Assembly: GCA_016719635.1 (NCBI GenBank)
Contig: JADJYT010000004.1
Coordinates: 248,001 to 312,000, forward strand
DNA: 64,000 bases
Direction: 5' to 3'
Source: Sphingobacteriales bacterium
GTDB lineage: Bacteria > Bacteroidota > Bacteroidia > Chitinophagales > JADIYW01
Below the pieces are notes generated by a model that was not told where the DNA came from, ran no database searches, and worked only from the letters and a program-made list of their open reading frames with translations. Made by a program: the position numbers and the translations under genes. This document shows, piece after piece, positions 53,525 to 63,426 of this stretch; positions within the stretch are counted from its first letter, which is position 1, and every line of letters begins with the position of its first letter.

Positions 53525-53569
53525 AAAAAAAACGAGGGCATTATTAATTAAAATCTTAAATACTTAAAA

Positions 53570-54775
53570 ATGGCAGAAGCTTATATCTACGACTGCGTGC
53601 GGACACCACGCGGCAAAGGCAAAAAAAACGGTGCATTACATGAAGTCACACCCACTGAATTGCTGGCACAAATGCTGAAAGCAATTCAAAAAAGAAATAA
53701 CCTCGATACGTCTTTAGTGGAAGACGTGATCATTGGTTGTGTAACGCCTATCGGTGATCAGGGCGGTAACATCGCAAAGACAGCCGTGATGATGGCTGAT
53801 TATTCGGATTCGGTTCCGGGTTTTCAGCTGAACCGTTTCTGCGCGTCCGGTCTGGAAGCCGTGAATCTGGCTGCGATGAAAGTACGCTCCGGCTGGCAGG
53901 ACCTGATCATTGCAGGCGGTGTGGAATCGATGAGCCGTGTGCCCATGGGCTACGATGGCGGTGCATGGGTACTGGATATGCGCGTGAACAGTCATACGCA
54001 TTTCATACCGCAAGGTATCAGCGCTGACTTGATTGCTACGCTGGAAGGTTTCAGCAGGGAAGATTGTGACAACTATGCCTTGCGTTCGCAAAAACTGGCA
54101 GGTATCGCCAAGGCGGAAGGCCGTTTCAAAAAATCCATCGTACCTGTAACAGATATTAACGGACTAACGGTTTTAGCGGAAGATGAATTCAATCGTCCGG
54201 ATACGACATTGGAAGGTTTATTGTCTTTAGCACCGTCTTTCCAGATGATGGGTGAAATGGGCTTTGATTCCGTGGCATTGCAAAAATATACGACATTGGA
54301 AAAAATCAATCATATCCATACACCGGGCAACTCTTCCGGAATTGTGGATGGTGCCAGCCTGGTGTTGATTGGTTCCAAAGAAATCGGAGAAAAATTAGGA
54401 TTGAAACCAAGAGCGATTATCCGTTCGGTAGCCGTTACGTCAACAGAACCTACCATCATGCTTACAGGTCCCGGCCCGGCTTCGCATCTGGCCCTGAAAA
54501 AAGCAGGTATGACCATCAGCGATATTGACTTGGTGGAAATGAATGAAGCGTTTGCCTCCGCGGTATTGCGTTTGCAAAAAGACCTGAACGTGCCGGATGA
54601 AAAACTGAACGTAAATGGCGGAGCGATTGCATTAGGCCATCCACTGGGTGCTACGGGTGCCATGATTCTGGGAACATTGGTAGACGAGCTGGAACGTACC
54701 GGAAAATCTACCGGTTTGGCTACACTTTGTGTGGGCGGAGGAATGGGAATTGCGACGATAGTGGAAAGAGTATAG
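53570..54775 (+). CDS. acetyl-CoA C-acyltransferase (thiolase)
   Basis: A 401-residue thiolase. The nucleophile is C91 in LNRFCASGLEAVNLAA, the His lies in GGAIALGHPLGATGA and the second Cys in ATLCVGGGMG; NEAFAS is also present. It cleaves 3-ketoacyl-CoA in beta-oxidation or condenses acetyl-CoA in the reverse direction. The FadB-type partner lies 2.9 kb downstream, separated by two glycosidase genes. Two palindromes lie upstream, one matching the putative MarR operator. Confidence 0.96.
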   Translation: MAEAYIYDCVRTPRGKGKKNGALHEVTPTELLAQMLKAIQKRNNLDTSLVEDVIIGCVTPIGDQGGNIAKTAVMMADYSDSVPGFQLNRFCASGLEAVNLAAMKVRSGWQDLIIAGGVESMSRVPMGYDGGAWVLDMRVNSHTHFIPQGISADLIATLEGFSREDCDNYALRSQKLAGIAKAEGRFKKSIVPVTDINGLTVLAEDEFNRPDTTLEGLLSLAPSFQMMGEMGFDSVALQKYTTLEKINHIHTPGNSSGIVDGASLVLIGSKEIGEKLGLKPRAIIRSVAVTSTEPTIMLTGPGPASHLALKKAGMTISDIDLVEMNEAFASAVLRLQKDLNVPDEKLNVNGGAIALGHPLGATGAMILGTLVDELERTGKSTGLATLCVGGGMGIATIVERV

Positions 54776-54783
54776 GTTGCTGA

Positions 54784-56289
54784 ATGATGATAAACACAAA
54801 ACATAATTTTCAGAAATACTTTTTAAAAAGTAGTGGTGTGTTTATTTTCATTTTTTTCACTACGGCCTGTTCCAAAGAATCCAATACTGTTGTCCCTGCT
54901 GAACTGCTCTACGCTACCCGCGGAAACAACCCGGGCATCTACGACCAGAGCGGCAGATTTGTGATTCTAAGGGGTGTCAACTATAATTCATTAGGCGATT
55001 ACTGGCAGGGCAATCCGGCTTACCCTACTGTAAAGAAATACGATGCAAATGATTTTAAGGAAATGGCAAGGTTTGGTATGAATTGTGTTCGGCTGGTGCT
55101 GAGCTGGAGTGCCCTGGAACCTCAGCGCGGTGTTTACAATTATGCCTATATCGACAGTATCAGAATGGCTATTGAAGATGCCGCCAAATACAACATTTAC
55201 ATTGTGCTCGATATGCATCAGGATGCGTGGGGCAAATATATCGTAACACCGAAGAATGTAAGCTGCGAATTTCCGAATAAGGGATGGGATGGCGCACCGG
55301 CCTGGGCAACCCTGACTGACAATATGAGTACCTGCATGTCTTCGGATTTCAGAGAGTCACCGCCGGCAGTTTACCATGCCTTTCACAACCTGTGGTTTAA
55401 TACAAATGGTATTGCGGATGATTTTGCCAGTATGTGGAAAGAACTGGTGAAGCATACATGCGGCTATAAAAATGTGGCAGGATATGATTTGTTCAATGAG
55501 CCGGGATTGGGTGACGGCCCTTTGAATCTGGAATTCGACCGATATTCCGGTGTCTTGTCTAAAACCATTAATTCCATACGTGCCGGAGAGAAAGAAGCCG
55601 GCGGCTATGAACATATCATCATTTTTGAACACACCATTACCTGGAAAGGTGAAAAAATTCCCTTTACTCCGAGATTTGATTTCACCGCAGATAACAATAT
55701 CGTTTTTTCGGCACATAATTATTTCAAAGATCAGCCGGAAACCATATTGTCATTGGAGCAAGGTATGGAATTGTTTGCAGTACTTTCCAAATTCTATCAG
55801 ACGGCATTTTTCTGCGGAGAGTGGCTCTACTATGAAAGGGAATACCTGAACCGGTTTGCGGCATTTGAAGATGCGCATTTTTGGAGCGATACGTTCTGGC
55901 AGTGGGCAGCCCCTCCGGGCGATCCGCATCATGTCAGTTGGGATGGCATACCCGGAAATATGAAAACCACCCTGTTTATCGAAACGGACGCAAATGCCAA
56001 TTCTACGGGCGTTTACAATGAACCAGCAGCTAAGGTCATCAGCCGTGCTTATCCAAGAGCTATACAAGGTAAGCCATTGTCACTTTCTTCCAATCCGGAT
56101 AACGGGGAATTTCATTTAGCGGCAAAGACAGAAACTGTTGGCATAACGACACTCTGGATAAATGACAGATTTGGTGAGCCGGTAATAAATGGCACAAACG
56201 CTACCGTGAATCATATCGAAAAAGTACCCGGTGGATATCTAGCAGATTTGATTGTAAACAATCATTATACGATTGATGTAACGCATTAA
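54784..56289 (+). CDS. GH5 endoglycoceramidase-like lipoprotein
   Basis: 501 residues with a lipoprotein signal (GVFIFIFFTTACSKE, with Cys in TTAC). The barrel starts SGRFVILRGVNYNSLGDYW and shows NCVRLVLSWSALEPQRGVYN. It then has VLDMHQDAWGKYI, the DGAPAWA segment, the acid/base Glu in YDLFNEPGLGDG and the nucleophile Glu in FFCGEWLYYER. MHQD followed by DGAPxWA is characteristic of endoglycosylceramidases and related GH5 enzymes that release oligosaccharides from glycolipids. It would act at the outer membrane or cell surface. It begins 8 bases after the thiolase gene, so it probably belongs to the fatty-acid transcript. Confidence 0.88.
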   Translation: MMINTKHNFQKYFLKSSGVFIFIFFTTACSKESNTVVPAELLYATRGNNPGIYDQSGRFVILRGVNYNSLGDYWQGNPAYPTVKKYDANDFKEMARFGMNCVRLVLSWSALEPQRGVYNYAYIDSIRMAIEDAAKYNIYIVLDMHQDAWGKYIVTPKNVSCEFPNKGWDGAPAWATLTDNMSTCMSSDFRESPPAVYHAFHNLWFNTNGIADDFASMWKELVKHTCGYKNVAGYDLFNEPGLGDGPLNLEFDRYSGVLSKTINSIRAGEKEAGGYEHIIIFEHTITWKGEKIPFTPRFDFTADNNIVFSAHNYFKDQPETILSLEQGMELFAVLSKFYQTAFFCGEWLYYEREYLNRFAAFEDAHFWSDTFWQWAAPPGDPHHVSWDGIPGNMKTTLFIETDANANSTGVYNEPAAKVISRAYPRAIQGKPLSLSSNPDNGEFHLAAKTETVGITTLWINDRFGEPVINGTNATVNHIEKVPGGYLADLIVNNHYTIDVTH

Positions 56290-56340
56290 GTAACTTTTAA
56301 AATTAAAAACTTCAAAGGAAGACAGAAATTACTTGTAAGT

Positions 56341-57657
56341 ATGATGTTAAGCAATAAACCAATATTATATGTACTGTGTATTATGCTTTTTTCTTGTCAA
56401 AAGCAGCAGGATACTATAGTCTCTGATAATGAAGATTTATCGGAAGCATTTGGTATGGCTGTACCGCATCTGGCACATGGCCGCCTTGTTGATGCAGTTG
56501 CACGATATAATATGGGGGTTCGCTGGATAAGACGGGATATTACCTGGGAGAATATTGAAAAAAGCAGAGGCATATTTGATTTTAGTGAAATTGATACAGT
56601 CGTAAATCGGGATAATGGGAGCGGAACGAACGTTTTAGGTATTTTGGATTACAGTAATCTGCTATACATTAAGAATTCGAATGCGACTACCAGCTATCCT
56701 CCGGATACTTTAGAGTATTTTGGAAATTATGTAACACAAACGGTGACACATTTTAAAGGTCGTATCAATGTCTGGGAGATATGGAATGAACCGAATGGAC
56801 CGACATTTTGGAAACCACAGCCAAATCCACGTGAATTTGGAAAATTAGTTTTAGAAGCTGCGCAAAAAATAAAAGCAGCTGACCATTCCGCAAAGATTAT
56901 GCTGGGCGGCATGGTGGGAAACTCAGACCCCGTTTTTTTTTCGCTTCGCCCATGGGGATTTTTAGAAGATTTACTACACATATATCCGGATATTGTAAAA
57001 TACATTGATATATACGCTATACATCCGTATACGCTATTACAATCTCCTTCTCCTGAAGATGGTACATTTCTGATAAAAATCGGATACATCGATATGCTTA
57101 AAAACTTTAAATCAGTATTGAGTAAATATGGTGCGGGAACTAAAGAAATATGGGCTACCGAGTTAGGATGGCACACTGCTGTACAGGCACCAATCTTTAA
57201 AGGAGTTTCAGAAAACCTACAGGGCGCTTATATGGTCAGAGCATGTGTTCTGGCACTCTCTCTGGGAATGCAAAAAGTATTTCCATATACTTATTGTGAC
57301 GGTGAAGGTGATTTAACGCAAAGTGAAGCGCATTTCGGAATGTTTTATTATAAACCCCATCCGGCGGTAAATGAGCCTTATTTGCCGAAGCCTGCTTACT
57401 TTGCCTATAAAACCATGTTTGAGCAATTAAGCGCCACACATTTCATTGAAGATTTACGCATGGAAATGAATTTATCCAGTCAGATATATGCGTATAAATT
57501 TGATAATGTCATAGTCGCCTGGACGACTGCTTCATCAGGAAAGTCCATACAGTTAAAGAATATTCCGGTACAAGTGATCCAGATGGACGGTACAAAGTCT
57601 GTTCCCGTTACTGCTGATATATCCTTAAGTCAATACCCTTGTTATATAAAAATATGA
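56341..57657 (+). CDS. GH39/GH5-like glycosidase lipoprotein
   Basis: 438 residues with a lipobox (VLCIMLFSCQKQ). Clan GH-A features are MGVRWIRRDITWENIEKSRGIFDFSEID, the acid/base Glu in INVWEIWNEPNGPTFW and the nucleophile Glu in KEIWATELGWHT. This order resembles GH39 or related beta-glycosidases. The substrate is unknown. It follows the endoglycoceramidase-like gene after about 50 bases and precedes the FadB-type gene. Its codon use is more AT-rich than that of the neighbouring acyl-CoA genes, which may point to later acquisition. Confidence 0.82.
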   Translation: MMLSNKPILYVLCIMLFSCQKQQDTIVSDNEDLSEAFGMAVPHLAHGRLVDAVARYNMGVRWIRRDITWENIEKSRGIFDFSEIDTVVNRDNGSGTNVLGILDYSNLLYIKNSNATTSYPPDTLEYFGNYVTQTVTHFKGRINVWEIWNEPNGPTFWKPQPNPREFGKLVLEAAQKIKAADHSAKIMLGGMVGNSDPVFFSLRPWGFLEDLLHIYPDIVKYIDIYAIHPYTLLQSPSPEDGTFLIKIGYIDMLKNFKSVLSKYGAGTKEIWATELGWHTAVQAPIFKGVSENLQGAYMVRACVLALSLGMQKVFPYTYCDGEGDLTQSEAHFGMFYYKPHPAVNEPYLPKPAYFAYKTMFEQLSATHFIEDLRMEMNLSSQIYAYKFDNVIVAWTTASSGKSIQLKNIPVQVIQMDGTKSVPVTADISLSQYPCYIKI

Positions 57658-57698
57658 GTAAATAATTGTTAATATAAATAAATTTAAAACACAGTAAT

Positions 57699-59827
57699 AT
57701 GTTTCACTACGAAAAAGACAACGACAACATCGTCACCGTAAGGATGGATATGCAAGGCAGAAGTGCTAATGTCATCAACGAAGAATTCGGTAAGCTTTGG
57801 TTGGAAACCATCGACCGATTGGAAAAAGAAAAAGCGGAAATTGCAGGCGTGGTACTGACCTCTGCGAAATCAACCTTCTTTGCCGGAGCGGATATCGACA
57901 ATCTCTACAAACAAACCGATGCACAATTGATTTTTGACATGTGCGAAGGCCTGAAAAAACAATTGCGCCGACTGGAATCCTTAGGAAAACCGGTCGTTGC
58001 AGCCCTCAACGGGGCGGCACTCGGCGGCGGTCTGGAAATCGCGCTGGCGTGCCATTATCGCGTAGCACTTAACAATCCGAAAGCGCAATTCGGCTTGCCG
58101 GAAGTGGGCCTGGGCCTATTGCCCGGCGGCGGCGGCATCGTGCGATTGACACGTATGATAGGCTTACAGCCTGCATTGCCTTTACTATCAGAAGGTAAAC
58201 GTTTAAAAGTGAAAGAAGCATTGAGCAACGGTCTTATCAACGAGATTGCGGAAACAGCGGAAGATATGATGGCGAAAGCAAAAGCATGGATTAAAGCGAA
58301 TCCGAAAGCGATGAATCCTTGGGATGATAAAGGCTTCAAATTTCCGGGTGGTGATGCGCGCAACCCAAAAGTGGCGAGCATGATTCCGATTGTTCCGGCC
58401 ATGACCAAGAAAAAAACATGGGGCAATTATCCGGCTGTGGAAGCCATCATCAACACGGCGGTAGAAGGCTCCGTGGTGGATTTTGAAACGGCTTGCAGAA
58501 TTGAATCCCGTTACTTCACGTCGCTGGCGGTAGGACAGGTGTCTAAAAACATGATTACCGCTTTCTGGTACAACCTGAATGCGATTAATGCAGGCGGCTC
58601 ACGACCAAAAGGCTTTGATAAATACAGCACGAAAAAAGTGGGCGTATTGGGTGCCGGTATGATGGGAGCCGGGATTGCGTATGTGTCTGCGATATCAGGA
58701 ATGGAAGTCGTGCTGAAAGACGTAAGTGTGGAAGCGGCGGAAAAAGGAAAAGCATATTCGGAAGGCTTGCTGAAGAAGCGTGTTTCCAAAGGTAAAATGA
58801 CCAAAGAAAAATGGAAGAAGTGCTGTCTAAAATAAAGGCGACAGACAGTGCTGCGGATATGGAAGGCTGCGATCTGATTATCGAAGCGGTATTTGAAGAC
58901 AGAGCACTGAAAGCGAAAGTGACGCAGGAAGTGGAAGCGGTGATGTTGCCGGAAGGAACCTTCGCATCCAATACTTCAACCTTACCAATTACCGGTTTGG
59001 CGCAGGCATCTGCACGGCCAAAACAATTCATCGGTCTGCATTTCTTTTCACCGGTAGACAAAATGCCATTAGTAGAAATTATCTGTGGCGCGGAAACCGA
59101 TGACGCTACGTTGGCTAAAGCATTCGACTATGTATTGCAAATCAAGAAAACACCGATTGTGGTAAATGATTCACGTGGTTTCTATACGTCTCGAGTATTC
59201 TCTACCTATGTGATGGAAGGCATCGCCATGCTGGGCGAAGGTCAACATCCTAAATCGATTGAAAATGCCGGTATGAAAGCCGGTATGCCGGTAGGACCTT
59301 TGGCACTGACGGACGAAGTGAGCATGAAGCTGATGGATCATATCCGCAAACAAACGGAAAAAGACCTGGCAGCAGAAGGGAAGACCGTACCGACACATCC
59401 CGGATTTGCCGTATGCGAAAAACTGCTGGCAGTAAACCGACCGGGCAAAGCGGCAGGTGCAGGTTTCTATGAATATCCGCAGGGCGGCACCAAATATCTG
59501 TGGCCGGAACTGACCAATATGTTCCCTCAGAAAGAACCGTTACCACAACAGGAAATGGTGGACAGAATGCTGATCGTTCAGGCGCTGGATACGGTTCGTT
59601 GTGTGGAAGAAGGCGTGTTGCGTTCGGTAGCGGATGCCAACATCGGCTCCATCTTCGGCTGGGGTTTCTCACCGTTCAACGGCGGAACACTGCAGTTCAT
59701 CAACGGCTACGGCCTGAATAAATTGATTGCACGAGCGAAAGAACTGGAAGCCAGATACGGCGAACGTTTTTCTGTTCCGAAATTACTGCAGGACAAAGCC
59801 GATAAGGACGAGTTGTTTGTGGATTAA
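57699..59827 (+). pseudogene. FadB-type enoyl-CoA hydratase/3-hydroxyacyl-CoA dehydrogenase, split by one-base frameshift
   Basis: The first frame (57699-58835) has the crotonase domain with AALNGAALGGGLEIALACHYRVA and FGLPEVGLGLLPGGGGIVRLTRM. The NAD-binding start VGVLGAGMMGAGIAYVSA follows. The second frame continues from EEVLSKIKATDSAADMEGCDLIIEAVFEDRALKAKV through IGLHFFSPVDKMPLVEIICG to the dehydrogenase C-terminal domains. They meet at the A5 run 58807-58811. One more A would read EKMEEVLSKI, as expected. Joined, the product has about 710 residues, the normal size for this bifunctional beta-oxidation enzyme. Since all motifs are intact, sequencing error, slippage or a recent mutation are all possible. 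Confidence 0.92.
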
Positions 59828-59873
59828 CGATCACCTTGTGTCAATCGTGGCACAAACATACCTAATCAATATC

Positions 59874-59910
59874 ACACACCATCAAGGTTTAAAAAACCTT
59901 GATGGTGTGT
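59874..59910. terminator. strong hairpin terminator after the FadB-type gene
   Basis: A perfect 17-base inverted repeat: arms 59874-59890 and 59894-59910 around AAA, with core CATCAAGGTTT and its complement. A short T-rich stretch (CATTTTG) follows. It closes the acyl-CoA gene cluster. Confidence 0.75.
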
Positions 59911-59960
59911 CATTTTGTATTTGAAAACATTCTGATAGATTTGTAGGATAGTTTTATGAA

Positions 59961-60197
59961 ATGAAAAATAAAAAGCTTGAAGCATTTATCTATTTTCTCC
60001 TGGCAATTCTATTTGCAGGCTTTGCTTATTTTATCTTTGAAGAATTTAGACCGGTCGGGAATGTATCCGAATTTTCGCAATTCAATACATTAAGCTGGAT
60101 TGGGCATCGCATTGGGAAAATACCCATTGTGATGCTTATTTTGGTGCTGTCGGTTTTTTATTTTTACAAGAGCATCCGATTTTTTCGGAATATATAA
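59961..60197 (+). CDS. small membrane protein
   Basis: 78 residues with two predicted membrane helices, LEAFIYFLLAILFAGFAYFIF (about 5-25) and IPIVMLILVLSVFYFYKSI (about 53-72). A short polar loop (EEFRPVGNVSEFSQFNTLSWIGHRIGK) lies between them. No family is recognised. It stands alone between the FadB terminator and a large secreted-protein gene, preceded by only about 50 bases. The frame and composition look coding, but function is unknown. Confidence 0.55.
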   Translation: MKNKKLEAFIYFLLAILFAGFAYFIFEEFRPVGNVSEFSQFNTLSWIGHRIGKIPIVMLILVLSVFYFYKSIRFFRNI

Positions 60198-60331
60198 TAT
60201 TTGTATTTCCTTTCCAGACAGAATCTGATGTAAGGACGCTGCGTATCGGTAAGGAATAGGCAGAACTTTATTTTACCTGAGTATATTGACAATTTACTCA
60301 AATAGTTATACATTACGATAACCATGAAATT

Positions 60332-62335
60332 ATGAAAGTATCGAAATGGATATTGTGCAGTTTTATTTTGATAAACAATATCCTTTTGTTTTCACAAAAT
60401 GCAGGTTTTGATATCGGAATTCATTATCCCATCTCTACCAAATCTGATAAAAATAATTTTCCGTTTTCGGCAGGACCCACTGTTTTTAATACAATCATAT
60501 CCAATACCGTTCTATCCAATTCATTAACAAGCGCTTTGCAGATTGCGGATGTTGTTTCTGTTGATAATCAGCAGAATGTCAGAGTGGCTAATTTCCCCGG
60601 TGTTCACCTGGGAGGCTCCTATACCTTTAGCAATAAAATCCGCATAAAACTCAGTACAAATTTCTATACGGGAAACAGAAGCGGTAAAAATGATTTCATT
60701 TTCATAAAACAACTGCAGACAAAAGCAGATACATTGCCCATTTCATTCAGGCAGAAGCAGTTTTCAATTGGCCTGCATCCGCAGGTATCATATATTTTCT
60801 GTAATAAGAAAGTTCATCCGTATCTGGGCGCTGGATTTTCCTGGCTGTATCGTATTTATAAGCCACTTGAATATGAGCTGGCGGGTATCGGTTTTTCTGA
60901 TAATACAACTACCAGACAGCATGGTGTTGGAATCAATGCAGATTTTGGTGTAGAATTTAATGCGTACAAACATATCAATGTAGATATTGGGATGAGTTAT
61001 CAGGGTATACAGTTTATTAAGCGTAATTTTGTTTCCATCCCTTCTGTCTACGCCACGCTGTCTGTGGTATTTCCGAGTACTAAAAGTAATACTGCTGCCA
61101 ACACGAATATTACTGTTCCGCCTGAAAATTTATCATACTACCATTCTATGGATCCGGATTCTGTTTCCTATTGGTATCCTGTTCCTTTGTTCGATGTCCC
61201 TCCGCCGGGAGATATATGTATGTCGGATGGTATGGATATCCGGGAAAAAATAGATAAACTCATCGAGTTACTGAATAAACTGAAGGAATTGGGTGATAAA
61301 ACACAGGAGGAGCTGGAGGAAAATGATTTATATGGTGAAGTGCAGGCGCTGAAATCGATACTGGAATTATTGGAATTATTAGAGAATTACGATAAGATTG
61401 ACAGCACGATGCTCAATGCCATGACAGAATTTATGTTGTGCAACAGCAAACCGCTGCGCGACCAGATTTCCAGTAAAAAGGATGTCGTGAGCAATGTTAT
61501 CCTGCCGTTGAAATTATTGAAGACGATTATTGGAGCCAAGATGATGGACAAATCATTATCCAAAGCGGAAAGAGACAAACTAAAAAAAGCTTTTAAATAC
61601 CTGAAAGAAAAGATCGAACAGATAGAAAAGGCGGTTGAAAAAGGCGAAAGCCTCGACAAGATTCTGGAGTATTACGACAAGATAAAATCGGACATCAACT
61701 GGCCGTCGGATTTGCTGAAGTCACTGCTGGAAAGCGCCATGAAAGAATTGCAGAAGGCGATAAAAGATAAGGCTAAAGAGGCATTTAAAAAGGAACTGCA
61801 GTCTATACTGGCAAAGATACTGGGGAATGCCAATGCCGCAAAAGCAGCAATTTCAATTGGAAAAGATGTGGTGGATTTAATTGATGCCTGGGATAAACTG
61901 AATAAATTAAAAGATACGGATGCCAAATGGAATGACGGATTGATAAAAATTATTGACCTTGCTAAAAAAGGAAAAATGTACCCTGAAGGGGTGGATTGTG
62001 TGTGGTGGAATGTAGAAAGTGATGAAATAGGAAAAGTGGTTATTACAGCTCACATGAAATGCTGGTGTCCTAAGAAAGATGGAAAACCCGGAGAAGGTGA
62101 ATGGAAAGACACGCCCGTGGATTTAGTTGACAGTAAAGGGAAAACTACAAGAAAGATTACGATAGAGAACCCGGAAAGTAATGGTAAAGCAGACTTGAAA
62201 GTAAAATCACCTCCAAAATCAGAACGGGCATGCGGCGGAGACAATTGTATCATTTTTATAGACGTGGAAATTTACAATAAGGATGGAAAATTAATTTCCA
62301 GCGGCAGCATGGTGGCCGGTGTGCCGTCTGATTAA
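60332..62335 (+). CDS. large secreted protein: outer-membrane beta-barrel plus helical domain
   Basis: 667 residues with a signal peptide (WILCSFILINNILLFS). Residues 25-260 look like an outer-membrane beta-barrel: LGGSYTFSNKIRIKLSTNFYTG, VSYIFCNKKVHPYLGAGFSWLYR, NADFGVEFNAYKHINVDIGMSYQG. From about 300 to 540 the protein is almost entirely charged amphipathic helix (IDKLIELLNKLKELGDKTQEELEEN; KAIKDKAKEAFKKELQSILAKIL). It ends in a cysteine-containing beta domain (GVDCVWWNVESDEIGKVVITAHMKCWC ... ERACGGDNCIIFIDVEIYNKDG). No known family was recognised. A barrel followed by a helical domain and a beta domain suggests surface display or envelope anchoring. Confidence 0.6.
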   Translation: MKVSKWILCSFILINNILLFSQNAGFDIGIHYPISTKSDKNNFPFSAGPTVFNTIISNTVLSNSLTSALQIADVVSVDNQQNVRVANFPGVHLGGSYTFSNKIRIKLSTNFYTGNRSGKNDFIFIKQLQTKADTLPISFRQKQFSIGLHPQVSYIFCNKKVHPYLGAGFSWLYRIYKPLEYELAGIGFSDNTTTRQHGVGINADFGVEFNAYKHINVDIGMSYQGIQFIKRNFVSIPSVYATLSVVFPSTKSNTAANTNITVPPENLSYYHSMDPDSVSYWYPVPLFDVPPPGDICMSDGMDIREKIDKLIELLNKLKELGDKTQEELEENDLYGEVQALKSILELLELLENYDKIDSTMLNAMTEFMLCNSKPLRDQISSKKDVVSNVILPLKLLKTIIGAKMMDKSLSKAERDKLKKAFKYLKEKIEQIEKAVEKGESLDKILEYYDKIKSDINWPSDLLKSLLESAMKELQKAIKDKAKEAFKKELQSILAKILGNANAAKAAISIGKDVVDLIDAWDKLNKLKDTDAKWNDGLIKIIDLAKKGKMYPEGVDCVWWNVESDEIGKVVITAHMKCWCPKKDGKPGEGEWKDTPVDLVDSKGKTTRKITIENPESNGKADLKVKSPPKSERACGGDNCIIFIDVEIYNKDGKLISSGSMVAGVPSD

Positions 62336-62476
62336 TACTAGCTGCTTTAAATAGGCACGATCGATTTTAATAATAAGATTCTATTTCCCCTGCAGGCTCT
62401 CTCGCAGGTAATCTTTGTAAGGCATGATGGATAAAAGAAAAATAGAATTCGCCTGAAAGAACGGAATCCGCTAAAA
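62336..62476. other. intergenic segment with nested inverted repeats
   Basis: ATTCTATTT (62378-62386) pairs with AAATAGAAT (62440-62448), and inside them CCTGC (62389-62393) pairs with GCAGG (62404-62408). It lies between two convergent genes, so it may serve as a shared transcription end. No T tail is evident. Confidence 0.3.
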
Positions 62477-63337
62477 CTACAACCCGTTGATGGAGTCCAC
62501 AACGGCTTTAGCATCACCGATTTCGTAAAAATCAACACCAAGAAAATTTACAAAATGGCTGTTGGCGGCAGAACATTCCTGTACGCGCTTGCCGACTACT
62601 CCTCTGGCATTTGCCTTTGGTGCGAGCGACTTATCAGGTAGCCCGAGCACATTCCCCAACCAGTGATTAATCAGGTATAATTCCCTGGTGCCGCTTCCGC
62701 CACGGTTCACGGCGCAGTCAAATTCACTGAGTTCCTTATAGGAATATTTGGTATCAAAGACAGTTGACCACGCGTGCATCAGATACGGTATATTAGGAAG
62801 TTTGTCGCTTTCGGCAAATAATACCAGCCGCTGGTTACTGTCTGTCATGGTCTGTAAGGTGGGCCATGTTCCGTTGTAGGTAAACGTAAACTTATCCAGG
62901 CCAATGCTGTCAATGGCTGTTTGCAGTTGTACATTGCTTCCGTTGTTTTCAAAAATAATGGAAATGACGGCTTTCGGATTTTCTGACAGGAAGTCCTTAA
63001 TTTCCTGCAGTACGTCCACCAGTTTTTGTTGGCCGACAATGGGCGTTCCGTGATACGTTAATGCGACACCATTGTTGCCATCATAAGTGTCGATCATCAG
63101 GCCACGCACACCGTTCTTTAGCTGATTGGTAATGGAATGCGTCTGGTTAGGGATGGTAAAGCCTTTTTCAGTATTATTCATGGCATTATGCGTCATCATA
63201 AAGCAAACCTCATTGTATCTCTTTGATAACAGTAATTCATCCGAAGTCAGGGGTATGCTTGTTTCTTCACAGGAAAAGAGGGCTATGGTAAGGCAAAATA
63301 ATAAACCAATAAACGTATAGTTGCCATTTTGTTTCAT
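62477..63337 (-). CDS. PI-PLC X-domain-like lipoprotein
   Basis: About 286 residues from the ATG at 63337; the frame is open to 63358. The lipobox is LTIALFSCEE. The catalytic domain resembles bacterial phosphatidylinositol-specific phospholipase C X domains: VCFMMTHNAMNNTEKGFTIPNQTHSI (first His in THNA), GVRGLMIDTYDGNNGVALTYHGTPIVGQ (second His in YHG) and a DFLSENPKAVISIIFENN strand. In the family these two His perform acid-base cleavage of a phosphodiester. The true substrate could be a lipid or a glycan phosphodiester. It is convergent with the large secreted-protein gene. Confidence 0.83.
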   Translation of the reverse strand: MKQNGNYTFIGLLFCLTIALFSCEETSIPLTSDELLLSKRYNEVCFMMTHNAMNNTEKGFTIPNQTHSITNQLKNGVRGLMIDTYDGNNGVALTYHGTPIVGQQKLVDVLQEIKDFLSENPKAVISIIFENNGSNVQLQTAIDSIGLDKFTFTYNGTWPTLQTMTDSNQRLVLFAESDKLPNIPYLMHAWSTVFDTKYSYKELSEFDCAVNRGGSGTRELYLINHWLGNVLGLPDKSLAPKANARGVVGKRVQECSAANSHFVNFLGVDFYEIGDAKAVVDSINGL

Positions 63338-63426
63338 ATATCTGTATAATTTAAGCAAAATGTAAAATTACGCCTTTGCACATTAATATTTGATACTTTT
63401 TTAGTAATATTAGTATCGGATTTAAT

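Larger units (their letters stand above)
53214..53569. other. regulatory intergenic region upstream of the thiolase gene
   Basis: 356 bases without a gene. In order it holds the CAATGC-AA-GCATTG palindrome (53266-53279), an ACCAAACG-AG-CGTTTGGT inverted repeat (53306-53323) and repeat copy B (53351-53524). The repeat lies between the two palindromes and the thiolase start. Confidence 0.7.

Noticed and set aside
61250..61960. Lysine/glutamate-rich part of the large secreted protein as a phage tape-measure fragment
   Set aside because: It is continuous with a signal peptide and outer-membrane barrel and no phage genes are nearby.
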